Of a stretch of 64,000 nt of DNA, positions 45,167 through 55,258 are shown in pieces; position 1 is the stretch's first letter; the number at the start of each line of letters is the position of its first letter. Below the pieces are notes generated by a model, which made no database searches, had not been told where the DNA came from, and saw nothing but the letters and a program-made list of their open reading frames with translations. Source of the stretch: CAVRUD01 sp963849635 (GTDB lineage: Bacteria; Chloroflexota; Chloroflexia; Thermomicrobiales; UBA6265); the NCBI GenBank assembly GCA_963849635.1, contig CAWKIA010000027.1:76597-140596 (forward strand), written 5' to 3'. Position numbers and translations under genes: made by a program.

Positions 45167-46096
45167 ATGGCGTGGACGGCCCTGCCAACTGGGATCGGGA
45201 TGGCCCTCGAAGCATGGCTTGGCGAGCCGGTCGTTGCTGCTCAGACGCAGTCCGGCGGGATGTCCCCCGGCACAGTCGCGCGCATCCAGACCGACTCCGG
45301 TCGACGGGTCTTTTTCAAGGCGGTTGGTCCCTCGCCGAACGCCCGCTCCCCCAAGATCTACCGCCGCGAGGCGGCCATCGCCCACCTGTTGCCGACGTCG
45401 GTTCCTTGCCCACGCCTGCTTTGGTCACACGACGACGGCGAAGGCGGCTGGGTGGCGATGGCGTTCGAAGACGTCGACGGCCGGCAACCGACACTCCCAT
45501 GGATGCCCGCGGAGCTCGATCGCGTGGTCGATTGCATCGTTGGGCTCTCCGAGGCTTTGACGCCATCCCCGCTACCAGTTGAGCAGGTGGGCTTGGCCCG
45601 GACTTGGGGCGGAGTTTCCGTCGGCTGGTGGGCGATGCTGGCGGAAGAGATGGACCTCCTGGAGGACTGGATCCGTCCACGCCTCGATGCCTTGATTTCG
45701 CTTGAGACCGGTGCCGCAGCGGCCGTCGACGGTGAGACGCTGTTGCACATGGACATCCGTGACGACAACCTCCTGCTCACGCCGGACCGCGTCATGGTGG
45801 TTGACTGGGCGCACGCGCGGATCGGCGCGCCGTGGCTCGATATCGTCCTGATGGCGCCGAGCGTGGCGATGCAGGGCGGGCCCGACCCAGATGCGCTCAT
45901 CGCCCGACACCCCGCCGCGCGGGCGGCGAGCCCGGTGGCCATCACGGCGGTGGTCGCCGCGATCGCTGGCTGGCTGACCTACGGCGAGCGGCTACCCCCT
46001 CCGCCTGGACTCCCGAGCTTGCCCGAATTCGTGGCTGCGCAGGCCACCGAGGCGCGTAGGTGGCTGCGGGCCAGAGTCGGTCTGAACGAACCCTGA
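45167..46096 (+). CDS. Phosphotransferase (APH-like kinase)
   Basis: The ATG at 45167 follows GAGGA (45156-45160) by 6 nt; the open frame extends upstream to 45032 without a ribosome site. The 309-residue protein shows APH-fold motifs: ARIQTDSGRRVFFKAV with the ATP-binding Lys, IYRREAAIAHLLP with Glu, the catalytic loop LLHMDIRDDNLLLTPDRVMV (Asp, Asn) and VVDWAHARIGAPWLDIVLMA with the metal Asp. The HxDxxxxN spacing is intact. The substrate may be an aminoglycoside-like or a housekeeping small molecule. Confidence 0.85.
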   Translation: MAWTALPTGIGMALEAWLGEPVVAAQTQSGGMSPGTVARIQTDSGRRVFFKAVGPSPNARSPKIYRREAAIAHLLPTSVPCPRLLWSHDDGEGGWVAMAFEDVDGRQPTLPWMPAELDRVVDCIVGLSEALTPSPLPVEQVGLARTWGGVSVGWWAMLAEEMDLLEDWIRPRLDALISLETGAAAAVDGETLLHMDIRDDNLLLTPDRVMVVDWAHARIGAPWLDIVLMAPSVAMQGGPDPDALIARHPAARAASPVAITAVVAAIAGWLTYGERLPPPPGLPSLPEFVAAQATEARRWLRARVGLNEP

Positions 46097-46159
46097 TGAC
46101 TTGTCACAATACGTCGAACGACGAGATAGTCCAGAAGCTCAAAACGGTGGGAGGACTCC

Positions 46160-47327
46160 ATGGATGGAACCGGGCCGAGCGCGGTCCCCGACTTCTTCCG
46201 CGTTGACGGGCTCCTGACGGACGCCGAGCGCGGCCTGCGCGACCGCGTCCGCGACTTCGCCGAGCAACGCCTGCGGCCGGTGGCGCGGGCGGCGTGGGAA
46301 CGGGAGGAGTTTCCGGCACAGCTCCTGCCGGAGCTGGCGACGCTTGGCATCGCCGCGGACGGGACGCGGCAGCGCGCCGGCCCCGAGCCACGTGGGCAGC
46401 GGACTCGCGCTGCAGGAACTGGCGCGGGTGGATTCGTCGTTCGCCACCTTCATCGATGTTCAGGTCGGCCTGACGATGGGCGCCCTCGCGGCCTGCGGCT
46501 CTGAGGAGCAGCAAGCGCGGTGGCTGCCGCGCCTGGCGCGGTTTGAGGCGCTGGGGGCCTTCGCGCTCACCGAGCCCGGCCACGGTAGCGATGCCTCACA
46601 TCTGACGACCCGGGCGGTCCGCGACGGCGACGACTACCTGCTTGACGGCGCCAAGCGTTGGATCGGCAATGGCGCGGCCTGCGACGTCGCGGTTGTCTGG
46701 GCGCGGGCGGAGGACGGCGTCGCCGGGTTCCTGGTCGAGCAGCCGTGCGCCGGGTACGAGGGCACGCCGATCGCGGGAAAGTTGTCGCAGCGCGGCCTGC
46801 AGCAGGCCGATATCCGCCTGACGGGCTGCCGGGTCCCGGCCGCAAACCGCCTACCCCGCGGTGGGTTTTCCGCCGTCGCCGGCGTGCTGGGCGAATCGAG
46901 ATACGGCGTCGCCTGGCACGCGCTCGGGGAGGCGCTCGGCTGCTACGAGATTGCCCTCGCGTACGCCAAGGAGCGCGAGCAATTCGGTCGTCCGATCGCG
47001 GGATTCCAGTTGGTGCAGGCCAAACTGGTCCGGATGCTCGGCGAGATCACCAAGTCGCAACTCCTCCTGGTTCAGCTCGGCCGGCTGCTTGAGCGGGACG
47101 AGGCGACGCCCGGGATGATCGCCTACGCCAAGCTGAGCGCGACCGCCGCGGCGCGGGAGGTGGCGGCGACGGCGCGCGAGATCCTCGGCGGAAACGGCAT
47201 CCTGCACGACTACGATGTCATGCGCCATCTCTGCGACATCGAGGCGGTCTACACCTTCGAAGGGACGTTCGAGGTCAACACCCTGATCGTGGGCCGCGAG
47301 ATCACCGGAATCTCGGCGTTCTCATGA
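46160..47327 (+). CDS. Acyl-CoA dehydrogenase (glutaryl-CoA dehydrogenase-like), one frameshift
   Basis: The ATG at 46160 (GGAGGAC upstream) starts DGLLTDAERGLRDRVRDFAE and continues to ELATLGIAADG, where the frame shifts near 46370. The main part follows: SHVGSGLALQELARVDSSFA, GAFALTEPGHGSDASHLTTR (flavin/substrate motif), GAKRWIGNGAACDVAVVWAR, FGRPIAGFQLVQAKLVRMLG, AREILGGNGILHDYDVMRHL and YTFEGTFEVNTLIVGREITG with the catalytic Glu in FEGT. The full length of about 390 residues is normal. It oxidises an acyl-CoA using FAD and passes electrons to ETF. Confidence 0.87.
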
Positions 47328-47399
47328 CGGACGGCATCCCTAACTATCCGCGAGCAACGTCGTATTCGCGGCATCAGCTCCGTCGGTTCCAGACGCAGC

Positions 47400-48386
47400 C
47401 TAGCGGTGCAAGGCTGCTTTCAACGCCTTGGCCGTCTGCGCGGTGGCGTCGCGGGTGGCGTTCGTCTCGGCCAGGGCGTTGAGCATCATGAAGTCGTGGA
47501 AGACGCCCTCGTAGCGCACGGAGGTCACATCGACGCCCGCCTGGCGGAGCTTGCGACTGTAGGCCTCGCCTTCGTCGCGGAGCACGTCCGCCTCGTCGGT
47601 GATGACCAGGGCCGGCGGCAATCCGCGCAATTGCTCCAGGGTCGCTTGCAGCGGCGAGGCGGTCGCCTCGGACCGCTGCGAGACGTCGGGGAGGTAGGCA
47701 TCCCAGAACCACTGCATCGCCTTGCGGGTCAGCCACGGTCCTTCGGCGAACTGCTCGTAGGTGCCGGTGTCGAAGGCGGCGTTGGTGACCGGGTAGAGCA
47801 GCGCCTGGTAGCGAATCGCCGGCCCGCCACGCTCCTTCGCCATCAGCGTCACCGCGGCGGTCATGTTGCCGCCGACACTGTCGCCGGCGACGGCCAGGCG
47901 ACTGCCATCGAGCCCCAGTTCGATCCCGCGTTCGGCGACCCACGTCACCGTGGCGTACACCTGCTCAATGGCGACCGGGTAGCGCGCCTCAGGGGAGCGT
48001 GGGTAATTGACGAAGACGAACGCGGCGCCGGTTTGATCGGTCAGATCGCGCACCAGGCGCTCGTGGGTGGCGAAGTTGCCGAGCACCCAGCCGCCGCCAT
48101 GCGTATAGACGACCGTGGGCAGGTTGCCGTTGCGCCCCACGGGGCGTACGACGGTAACCGATATCGTGCCATTCGGACCGCCCGGGATGGTGTGCTCCTC
48201 GATCTCGGCTGGCGCCATGTCGATATCGCCGGACTGTGCCCCATCGAGCACGGCCCGGGCGTCGTCGGGGGACAGGGTGTAGAGCGGGGGACCGCCGCCG
48301 GCGGCAAGGGCATCGACCAGGTCCTGGGCGGCCGGCTCCAAAACCAGGGCGGGAATCGCTATAGGGCGGGCGCTTGGCGTGATCAT
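47400..48386 (-). CDS. HSL-family (bacterial hormone-sensitive lipase) esterase
   Basis: A complete 328-residue alpha/beta hydrolase with the HSL family oxyanion motif VVYTHGGGWVLGNF, the nucleophile elbow LAVAGDSVGGNMTAAVT (catalytic Ser), PALVITDEADVLRDEGEAYS with the Asp, and VRYEGVFHDFMMLNALAETN with the catalytic His. No signal peptide. It would hydrolyse short-chain esters. It is last in a minus-strand series beginning near 52.5 kb. Confidence 0.92.
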   Translation of the reverse strand: MITPSARPIAIPALVLEPAAQDLVDALAAGGGPPLYTLSPDDARAVLDGAQSGDIDMAPAEIEEHTIPGGPNGTISVTVVRPVGRNGNLPTVVYTHGGGWVLGNFATHERLVRDLTDQTGAAFVFVNYPRSPEARYPVAIEQVYATVTWVAERGIELGLDGSRLAVAGDSVGGNMTAAVTLMAKERGGPAIRYQALLYPVTNAAFDTGTYEQFAEGPWLTRKAMQWFWDAYLPDVSQRSEATASPLQATLEQLRGLPPALVITDEADVLRDEGEAYSRKLRQAGVDVTSVRYEGVFHDFMMLNALAETNATRDATAQTAKALKAALHR

Positions 48387-48493
48387 GAGGAGACTCCTTC
48401 TCTTCTAATGGTGCGGCTGCCGTTGATGACGTGGTGGAGGAGGTGGTAGGGGCGTCCGCTTGCGGTGCCCTGGTGCCGACCGTGCGCCCGTCC

Positions 48494-49357
48494 TCAGCGC
48501 GTGGCGGCAGACAGCTCGGCGTCGGCGGCCGGCCGAGCGGCCGTGACCGGAGCGACGGCGTTGGCGGTGGCCCACTCCAGCGCGTAGTCGGCGACCTCTT
48601 CCCAGCCGTCCTGCCCGAGCGTGTAGTGGGAGCGGTCGGGGTATTCCTTGTAGGCGGTGATTGCCGTGGACTTGCTGTACTTGTCGGCGTTGGACCGATT
48701 GACCGCCGCGGGCATGATGTGGTCTACGCCGCCGGCGATGAACAGCAGGGGTGCGCGCTGGTCGTTGCCGTAGTCGACCCAGGTCTCCTGGTGGCCCGGC
48801 GTGTAGTTGGCCAGGACCCCGCCCCACACCCAACTGCCCGGCGTCGGGATGTGGTAGCGCTCGTAGACCCGCGCCGACTCCTCCTCACTGAGGGTGTTGG
48901 TGAAGGCGTAGTGGAACTGCTCGGGCGTGAAGCCGACGGCCCGGTGCCGGTTGGCCGGGTTCTTAAGGAAGGGGAAGAGCGACTTGATCTGCGATGGCGG
49001 GCTGGTCCGGACGCCCTCAGTGGGCGCCGAATCGATCACCACGCCGGCGGCGCCGACTCCATGGTCGAGCAGGATCTGCACCAGCAGGCCGCCGAAGGAG
49101 TGGCCGATCAGGATCGGCGGGCGGTCGAGCCCGCGGACGATGCCTTCGAGGTGCGCGACCGTCTCCGTGACCGTCACGGCCGCGATCGGCGACGGGTCGG
49201 CGCGGAGCGCCTCGACCTCGCCCTCCAGACCGGGGTAGGCCGGGGCGAGCACGCGGTAGCCGCGGCCGGTGTAGCGCTCGACCCAGCGCTCCCAACTAAG
49301 CGGCGTCATCCACAGTCCGTGGACCAAGACGATGGTGTCGGGGGTGTTGGTGCTCAT
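48494..49357 (-). CDS. Alpha/beta hydrolase
   Basis: A 287-residue hydrolase: TIVLVHGLWMTPLSWERWVE with HG, RPPILIGHSFGGLLVQILLD with the catalytic Ser in GHSFGG, APLLFIAGGVDHIMPAAVNR with the Asp, and EYPDRSHYTLGQDGWEEVAD with the His. It is the lysophospholipase/esterase-like type that in many soil bacteria sits beside YceI or NmrA genes. It starts 35 bp after the stop of the YceI gene at 49393, so operon membership is likely. Substrate unknown. Confidence 0.88.
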   Translation of the reverse strand: MSTNTPDTIVLVHGLWMTPLSWERWVERYTGRGYRVLAPAYPGLEGEVEALRADPSPIAAVTVTETVAHLEGIVRGLDRPPILIGHSFGGLLVQILLDHGVGAAGVVIDSAPTEGVRTSPPSQIKSLFPFLKNPANRHRAVGFTPEQFHYAFTNTLSEEESARVYERYHIPTPGSWVWGGVLANYTPGHQETWVDYGNDQRAPLLFIAGGVDHIMPAAVNRSNADKYSKSTAITAYKEYPDRSHYTLGQDGWEEVADYALEWATANAVAPVTAARPAADAELSAATR

Positions 49358-49392
49358 CGAATTTCACCTTTCTTGGTGGATGATTGGACCGC

Positions 49393-49977
49393 CTACCGAA
49401 GCACGAACGAAGCGCTGCTCGCCATGATGCTGAGCGTGATCTTGACGTCGTCGCCGATGACCAGGCCGCCACCTTCGATCGGCAGGTTGGTCGCCATGCC
49501 GAAGTCCTTGCGGTTGATCGTCGCCGCCGCCCGGAACTCAATGTCGTCGGCGTCCCACAGTTCCGGAAAGCCGGTCTGTTCGACGGCCAGGACCACCGCC
49601 CGGGTGATGCCGAGCATCGTCAGGTTGCCCACCATGAGACAGCGGTTCCCTTCAGGCGATTTGACCGGCTCGACCCGCGTGCTGCGAAACGAGATCGTGG
49701 GGTGGGCCGCGACGTCGAAGAAGTCGGCGGAGCGCAGGTGCTGGTCGCGCCTTTTGATGCCCGTGTCGATCGTGGCTGCATCGATCTCTGCCTCCACCTC
49801 CACGGGACGGCCACCTTCGAACCGGATGGCGCCTTCAAAGCCGCTGAAGCGGCCGTGGACGGTGGCGATCAGCATCTGCTTGATGGAGAACCCGATTGTG
49901 CTGTGGCTGGGATCGATTCTCCACATCATTCCGGCAGCGGGCGCGGCCCTCTCAGATGGAAGGGTCAGTGTTTCCAT
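49393..49977 (-). CDS. YceI-family protein
   Basis: A 194-residue lipocalin-like YceI protein: WRIDPSHSTIGFSIKQMLIA, TVHGRFSGFEGAIRFEGG, IDAATIDTGIKRRDQHLRSA, DFFDVAAHPTISFRSTRVEP, LTMLGITRAVVLAVEQTG and ATINRKDFGMATNLPIEGG. The family binds long isoprenoid or amide lipids; many are periplasmic, but this one has no signal peptide and may act in the cytosol. It pairs with a second YceI at 50890-51472, from which it is separated by the NmrA-like gene. Confidence 0.92.
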   Translation of the reverse strand: METLTLPSERAAPAAGMMWRIDPSHSTIGFSIKQMLIATVHGRFSGFEGAIRFEGGRPVEVEAEIDAATIDTGIKRRDQHLRSADFFDVAAHPTISFRSTRVEPVKSPEGNRCLMVGNLTMLGITRAVVLAVEQTGFPELWDADDIEFRAAATINRKDFGMATNLPIEGGGLVIGDDVKITLSIMASSASFVLR

Positions 49978-50020
49978 CGGGGATCCGTCCTCCTTCGGCA
50001 GGCGACGCGACGTGGAGGGG

Positions 50021-50778
50021 CTACCTCTGCATCACGGGCTGCTTGAGCCAGTCCTCGTATCGGATCGTGCCGAGCTGCGCCCCGTTGAGCGGGACGAGCG
50101 ACGTCTTCGCTCGGGACCGAGCCGAAGTACGACGCGTCCGGATCGACAACTACCTGACGTGGATCGTTGCGCATGCTCAGGCGCTGCTGGATGACGCCGT
50201 CGAAGCGGAGCCGATCGGGACCGGCGATCTCCAGGCGGCCGTTCAACGGGGCATACGCCGCGACCTTTGCGACCGCCTTCGCGACATCGGCGGCGGCGAT
50301 CGGCTGGAACGCCACCGGCGGCATGTGGACCCCGTCGCCGGTCGTCGCGGCGTCCGCGATCCCGTCGACGAACTCCATGAACTGCGTCGACCGCACGATC
50401 GAGTACGGGATCGGTCCCGCTTCGATCAGCTTCTCCTGGGCGATCTTGGCGGCGAAGTAGCCATTGTCGGGCGATCGATCGATCCCGACGATCGACAGGG
50501 CGACGTGGTGGCCCACGCCCGCGGCCTTCTCCGCCGCAAGGAGATTCCGGGTCGAGGTTTCGAAGAACGACAGCACCGCCGCCGGCTCGAAGGAGGGCGA
50601 GTTGGACACGTCCACGACCACCGAGGCGCCGTCGAGGGCTTCGGCGAGCCCTTCGCCGGTGAGGGTGTTGATGCCCAACCGGGGAGACGCCGGGAGCGCC
50701 TCGATGGCCGTGCTCACCGAGGATGGTCACGACCTGCGATCCGATCAGTCCGGTGCCGCCGATGACGACTACTTTCAT
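50021..50778 (-). CDS. NmrA-like NAD(P)-binding reductase, two frameshifts
   Basis: The ATG at 50778 begins KVVVIGGTGLIGSQVVTILG, the Rossmann motif. The frame shifts near 50705 and continues through LPASPRLGINTLTGEGLAEA, LDGASVVVDVSNSPSFEP, GHHVALSIVGIDRSPDNGYF and YSIVRSTQFMEFVDGIAD. A second shift near 50100 restores the expected ending LVPLNGAQLGTIRYEDWLKQ to a TAG at 50021-50023. The total is about 250 residues, the normal size. It is an atypical SDR, probably reducing or sensing a quinone-like substrate. It sits between the two YceI genes. Confidence 0.82.
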
Positions 50779-50889
50779 TGGATTTCCTTTCTGAGCGTTG
50801 AACGAAAAGGGTTGGCGCCGTCCGGGGCATATCCGAGACGCCTGGGCGGCGCCCCGAATCGGCCCCTGGGGTGGCGGGGACGCGGCTGA

Positions 50890-51472
50890 TCACGATGGGA
50901 TTCTGTTCGCCTGGACGCGGATGGCGATCTTGACTTCGTCGCCGACGACGAGCCCTCCCCCTTCGATGGGCAGGTTGAACGTCATGCCGAAGTCCTTGCG
51001 GTTGATCTTCGTCGTCGCCGTGAACTCGATCACCTCGGCGAAGTGCCTGCTGGGCTCGCCGGTCTGTTCGACGGCTAACTCCACCGATCTCGTCGACGCC
51101 GCTCATCGTCAGGTTGCCGACCATCAGCCAGCTGTGGCGGCCGAACCGATGGACCGGCTCGACGCGCGTGCTGCGAAACGAGATGGTGGGGTAGACCGCG
51201 GCGTCGAAGAAATCGGCGGAGCGCAGGTGGTCGTCGCGCTTCTTGATGCCGGTGTCGATGGAGGTGGCGTCAATCTCCACGTCCACCTTCGCGTCGTCTG
51301 GCCGGTCGCGATCGAACCGGATCGCGCCCCGGAAACTGCCGAAGCGGCCGCGGACGGTGGCGAACATCATGTGTTTGATGGAGAAGCCGATCGAGCTGTG
51401 GGCGGGATCGATCTCCCACTGGGTTCCGGCGACGGCCGCGGTCACGTCACGTGGCAGGGTCAGCGTTTCCAT
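50890..51472 (-). CDS. YceI-family protein, one frameshift
   Basis: The ATG at 51472 opens a close paralogue of the protein at 49393: WEIDPAHSSIGFSIKHMMFA, TVRGRFGSFRGAIRFDRD, IDATSIDTGIKKRDDHLRSA, DFFDAAVYPTISFRSTRVEP. After LTMSGVDEI, near 51095, the frame shifts and continues with VELAVEQTGEPSRHFAEVIE and INRKDFGMTFNLPIEGGGLV to the stop at 50890. The combined length is about 194 residues. The pair of YceI genes is probably an internal duplication within the operon. Confidence 0.87.
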
Positions 51473-51539
51473 CGGGTATCTGTCCTTCCTTGTCAGGCGA
51501 CGCGATCACGCGGCGCGTCCCGCGCCGGCGATGTGGCGA

Positions 51540-52298
51540 TTAGGCCGACTGCCCGACCAACTGCGGTTCCATGACCGCGGAGGCCGCGGCCAGGATCACG
51601 TCGGCCACGGCCTGGGGCTGGGAGATCATGATCGCGTGGGCACCTTCGACCTCGGTGATCGTGGCCCCGGCGCGCTCGGCGCAGAAGCGCACGACGTCGG
51701 TGCCGAGGGTCTTGTCGCCCGTGGCCACCACCGCCCACGTCGGGAGCGACTTCCAGGCGGGCGCCGTGGTCGGCTCGGCAAACGTCGCTTCCGAGATCGG
51801 GCGCTGGGTGGCGGCCAGCAGTGCGGTTTGGCTCAGGGGCAGGTCGGCGGCAAACACTTCCTGGAACCGTGCGGGGTCGATCGCGAACTCGGTCGCCGTC
51901 TCCGTCCCGTTGCCCGTCGGGTACTGGAGCGGGAGCAGGGCGGTGAACACAACGCTGTCCCTCGAATCCTCTTCGAGGGCCAACAGGGTTTCGCCTTCGT
52001 CCGGGATCAAGCCCGCGACGTAGACGAGGCCGACGACGTTCTTGGCCTGCGACCCGGCGTTCGTGATGACCGCGCCGCCGTAGGAGTGGCCGACGAGGAG
52101 GACAGGGCCGGGGATCTGGTTGAGATAGCTGGCGACGTAGGCGGAGTCTTGGACGACGCCGCGCAGCAGGTTGGGGGGACAGATGGCCGTGATCCCTTCA
52201 GCCTGCAACCGTTCGATCACGCCGTTCCAGCCCGAGGCGTCGGCGAAGGCGCCGTGCACGAGCGCGACGGTCAGGGGAGCGCTTTTGTCGTCAGTCAT
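51540..52298 (-). CDS. Alpha/beta hydrolase (salicylate-esterase/EstC-like)
   Basis: The ATG at 52298 follows AGGAAGG and overlaps the stop of the small Tat-leader ORF (ATGA). The 252-residue protein has PLTVALVHGAFADASGWNGV, GPVLLVGHSYGGAVITNAG with the catalytic Ser, WAVVATGDKTLGTDVVRFCA with the Asp, and VEGAHAIMISQPQAVADVIL with the catalytic His. This is the common soluble esterase family near methyl-ester hydrolases. Coupled translation with the upstream ORF is likely. Confidence 0.9.
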   Translation of the reverse strand: MTDDKSAPLTVALVHGAFADASGWNGVIERLQAEGITAICPPNLLRGVVQDSAYVASYLNQIPGPVLLVGHSYGGAVITNAGSQAKNVVGLVYVAGLIPDEGETLLALEEDSRDSVVFTALLPLQYPTGNGTETATEFAIDPARFQEVFAADLPLSQTALLAATQRPISEATFAEPTTAPAWKSLPTWAVVATGDKTLGTDVVRFCAERAGATITEVEGAHAIMISQPQAVADVILAAASAVMEPQLVGQSA

Positions 52299-52486
52299 GG
52301 TGGTTCCTTCCTGGGAGGTTGCGGCGGACGATCGACAGACTGTGTGGCTCCCTGCGCCGCACCCCGGGACAACCCAAGGTGCGTCGTCGCGATGGCCGCG
52401 GCGGCACCCGCGATGGCGAGTTGACCGACGGCGGCTCGCCGCGAAAGTCGAATATCCGGGAGTGCGCCGGATGCGGTTCGGTTCAT
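52295..52486 (-). CDS. Small 63-residue ORF with Tat-type leader, ATGA-coupled to the hydrolase
   Basis: The ATG at 52486 follows AGGGGGA. The peptide begins NRTASGALPDIRLSRRAAVG and QLAIAGAAAAIATTHLGLS, a twin-arginine leader (SRRAAVG plus hydrophobic stretch), then ends after a short Pro-rich tail (DRPPQPPRKEPP). Its stop overlaps the ATG of the next gene. It may be a real small exported protein, a leader that once belonged to an exported hydrolase, or only a coupling ORF. Confidence 0.5.
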   Translation of the reverse strand: MNRTASGALPDIRLSRRAAVGQLAIAGAAAAIATTHLGLSRGAAQGATQSVDRPPQPPRKEPP

Positions 52487-52653
52487 GCTGTCCCCCTTTC
52501 TCCGAAGCGTTGCCGGTGCGGGCAACGTTCCCGGTGGCATGCTTCGATCTTGCGCCTGCCTGCCTGACAGCACATCGGGGGAACTCCTCGATTGGGAAAA
52601 CAGGTTTGAGGAAGGGCATCTGAGGAGTTCTCCTCAGTCACCCGGAGAGCGTG

Positions 52654-55185
52654 TCAGTCGAGGCCGTGGCGGACCGCGAAGATCGCTGCCGCCGTGCGCG
52701 AGTCGACGCCGATCTTCTGCATCGCGTGCTGGACGTGGTTGCCGGCGGTGCGCTCGCTGATCGACAGCGCCTCGGCGATCTCCCGATCGCTCAATGCCCT
52801 TTACCAGGAGGCGCAGGACCTCGATCTCGCGCGGCGTCAGACCGAGCAGGTCCGCCTGGTTCGACGGAGGAGACGTCGGAACCGTGCCGGCGCCGGCGCG
52901 GCGATGGCCGTCGCCTCGGCGACCGCCACCGACAGGGGCAGCGCCGCGCCGGCGGCCCACCCGGCCGCGAACGCGTCCTCCCCCAGCGCGGCGCGGGCGG
53001 CGGCGACATCACGCCCGTGGGCAGCCCGGCAGGCCGGGTCGATCGGCAGCCCGCTGGCCTCCCGCAGCGCCGCCGCCGCCCCGAAGAGGCGGGCGGCGCG
53101 CTCCGGTTGCCCCCAGGCGATGGCAAGGCCGGCCACGCCGTCCAGCGCCATGGCGATGATGCGGCGGTCGCCAAGCTCGGCATGCAGGGCGAGCCCTTCG
53201 GCGAACAGCGCCATGGCCCGCGCCGTATCGCCCCGATCGCGGGCCGCGTATCCCAACCGAACGAGTGAGACGCCCATCCCCCAGCGGTCGTCGATCAGCG
53301 CGTTGCTCGAGGAGCGCTGCTTCGAAGCGGGACATCGCCAACGTGAGCGCACCCTGTGCGTAGGCCAGGGCGCCAAGGTAGCTCAGGGCGAGCCCCGCGC
53401 AGAAGGAGGCCAGCACCCGGTCGTCCAGCCGCCGCGCCCCGGCCAGCGCCTCCTCAAGATGGGTGGTGGCCTGGTCGAACCGGCGCCGCTGCATCGCCAC
53501 CACCCCGAGACCGATCCAACCGAACGCGACGCCTGCCGGATCGCCATGCGCCTGGGCCAGCGGCCAGGCTCTCGCCGAAGCACGACTCGGCCCGCGCAGC
53601 ATCGTCCTGGTTCACGGCCAGCAACCCGAGTCCGTACAACGCATCGCGCCGCAGCAGAGGCGAAGTTCTTGCCGTCCCGCGCCAGTGCTTGCTCCAGCCA
53701 GGCCCGCCCCTCCTCGTACGGGCCGCGAAAGAGCCAGAAGAGCGAGAGGGAACGGGCGAGCCGCAGGAACGCCTCCGGTTCACCCAAGTGCGCGAGCCAG
53801 TCCAGGGCCGCCCGCAGGTTGTCGTGGTCGGCCTCCAGCCGATTGAGCCAGTCTGTCTGGCGCGGCCCGAGCAGCTTCAGCCTCACCGCCCAGACGCTGC
53901 CGGCGGTTGCCGACATCGTTCGCCGGGTCGACGGGCTCCCGTCGGCCGCCTCGGCGAAGGCCACGAAGAACGCCGCGTGTTGGCGGTGAATGACGTCGCC
54001 CTCATCAGACGCATCCAGGCGATCGCGCGCGTACTCGCGGACGGTCTCCAGCATGGTGTAGCGCGGTTCGTCGCCGGACGCGGCGCTCTGCCGCAGCAGG
54101 CTGTGGTCGATGAGGGAGGTGATCCCGTCGAGGACGGAGGGGTAAAGAGAGGGGTCATGAGGGCAGAGGCAATGAAGCTCCCCTGTCGCCCGACCCCGGC
54201 TCCGTCGTCCCCGGCGACAGCTTCGGCGGCGCCGAGCGTGAACCCGCCGACGAAGACCGCGAGGCGGCGGAACAGGGCCTGCTCGGCCTCGTCGAGCAGG
54301 TCGTAGCTCCAGCCGATCGTGTCGCGCATGGTCTGCTGGCGCAAGCGGCAGATCCTGGGCGCCGCCGCTGAGCAACGGCAAGCGCAGTTCCAGGCGCTGC
54401 AGGAGCGCTGACGGGGGCAGGACCTTGATGCGCGCCGCGGCCAGTTCGATCGCGAGTGGCAGGCCGTCGACCCGGCGAACGATGTCGGCAACCACCGGCA
54501 GTCGTCTCGGCGCTCAGGCCGAAATCGGGCCGGATCGCCCGCGCGCGCTCGACGAAGAGCTGGACCGCGCCGAATGCCTCCGTCTCCCCGACGCTCGGCG
54601 ATCTTTCCAGCGCCAAGCGGAGCGACGGCAAACTCGCGTTCCCCGGAGATCCGGAGCCTGATCCGGCTGGTGATGAGCAGCTTCACCTCGGGGCAGACAT
54701 CCAGGAGGGTGCGCAACCGCGGCGCCGCGGAGACCACCTGCTCGAAGTTATCCAGTACGAGGAGCAGGCGTCGGTCGGCGATCGCCATCAACAGGCGATC
54801 GTGCAGCGACTCGGCACCGCTGTCGCGCAGCCCAAGGCAGCCCGCGATGGTGTTCATGACGAGGTTGGGGTCGCCGACCGGGGAAAGATCGACGAAGACG
54901 ACCCCGTCGAGGAAGTCGTTCGCGACCTCGGCCGCGGCCGCAATCGCCAGACGCGTCTTGCCGACGCCACCGGGACCGGTCAAGGTCAGCAGGCGGACAG
55001 CGGGATCACGCACCAGCGAAACAACGGCCGCCAGTTCCTGCTCTCCTGGCAATCAACGGTGTCAACGGGCGCGGGAGGGACCTCGCTCCGCCGCCCGCGA
55101 AGGAACGGACCGATGAGGTGATTTGCGGCGCCGGGCTGGGTGACGTCGGCGGCTGGGATGCGGGCATCATGGGCCTGGCGCTCAT
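52654..55185 (-). pseudogene. LuxR-family STAND regulator, tandem copy 1, many frameshifts
   Basis: Family parts appear in order but change frame about eight times: RPMMPASQPPTSPSPAP and LPRPLTPLIA (55185-55050), NB-ARC with GPGGVGKT and LLVLDNFEQVVSAAPRL (to 54640), AVQLFVERARAIRPDFGLSA, IVRRVDGLPLAIELAAARIK, MRDTIGWSYDLLDEAEQALF with LAVFVGGFTLGAAEAV, LIDHSLLRQSAASG, then TPR-like pieces, RAARLFGAAAALREASG, and LTPREIEVLRLLVKG. The LuxR HTH (AEALSISERTAGNHVQHAMQ-like) resumes in another frame and stops at 52654. The full product would be about 840 residues. The same breaks occur at other places in copies 2 and 3. It lies directly upstream of the hydrolase/YceI operon and might control it if functional. 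Confidence 0.7.
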
Positions 55186-55258
55186 AGTCGAACGAAGGCG
55201 CTGGACCGCCAGCATGGCCGAGCAGTTCTGCCCTGTCAACACGGTGCTGGGGGGTGTG

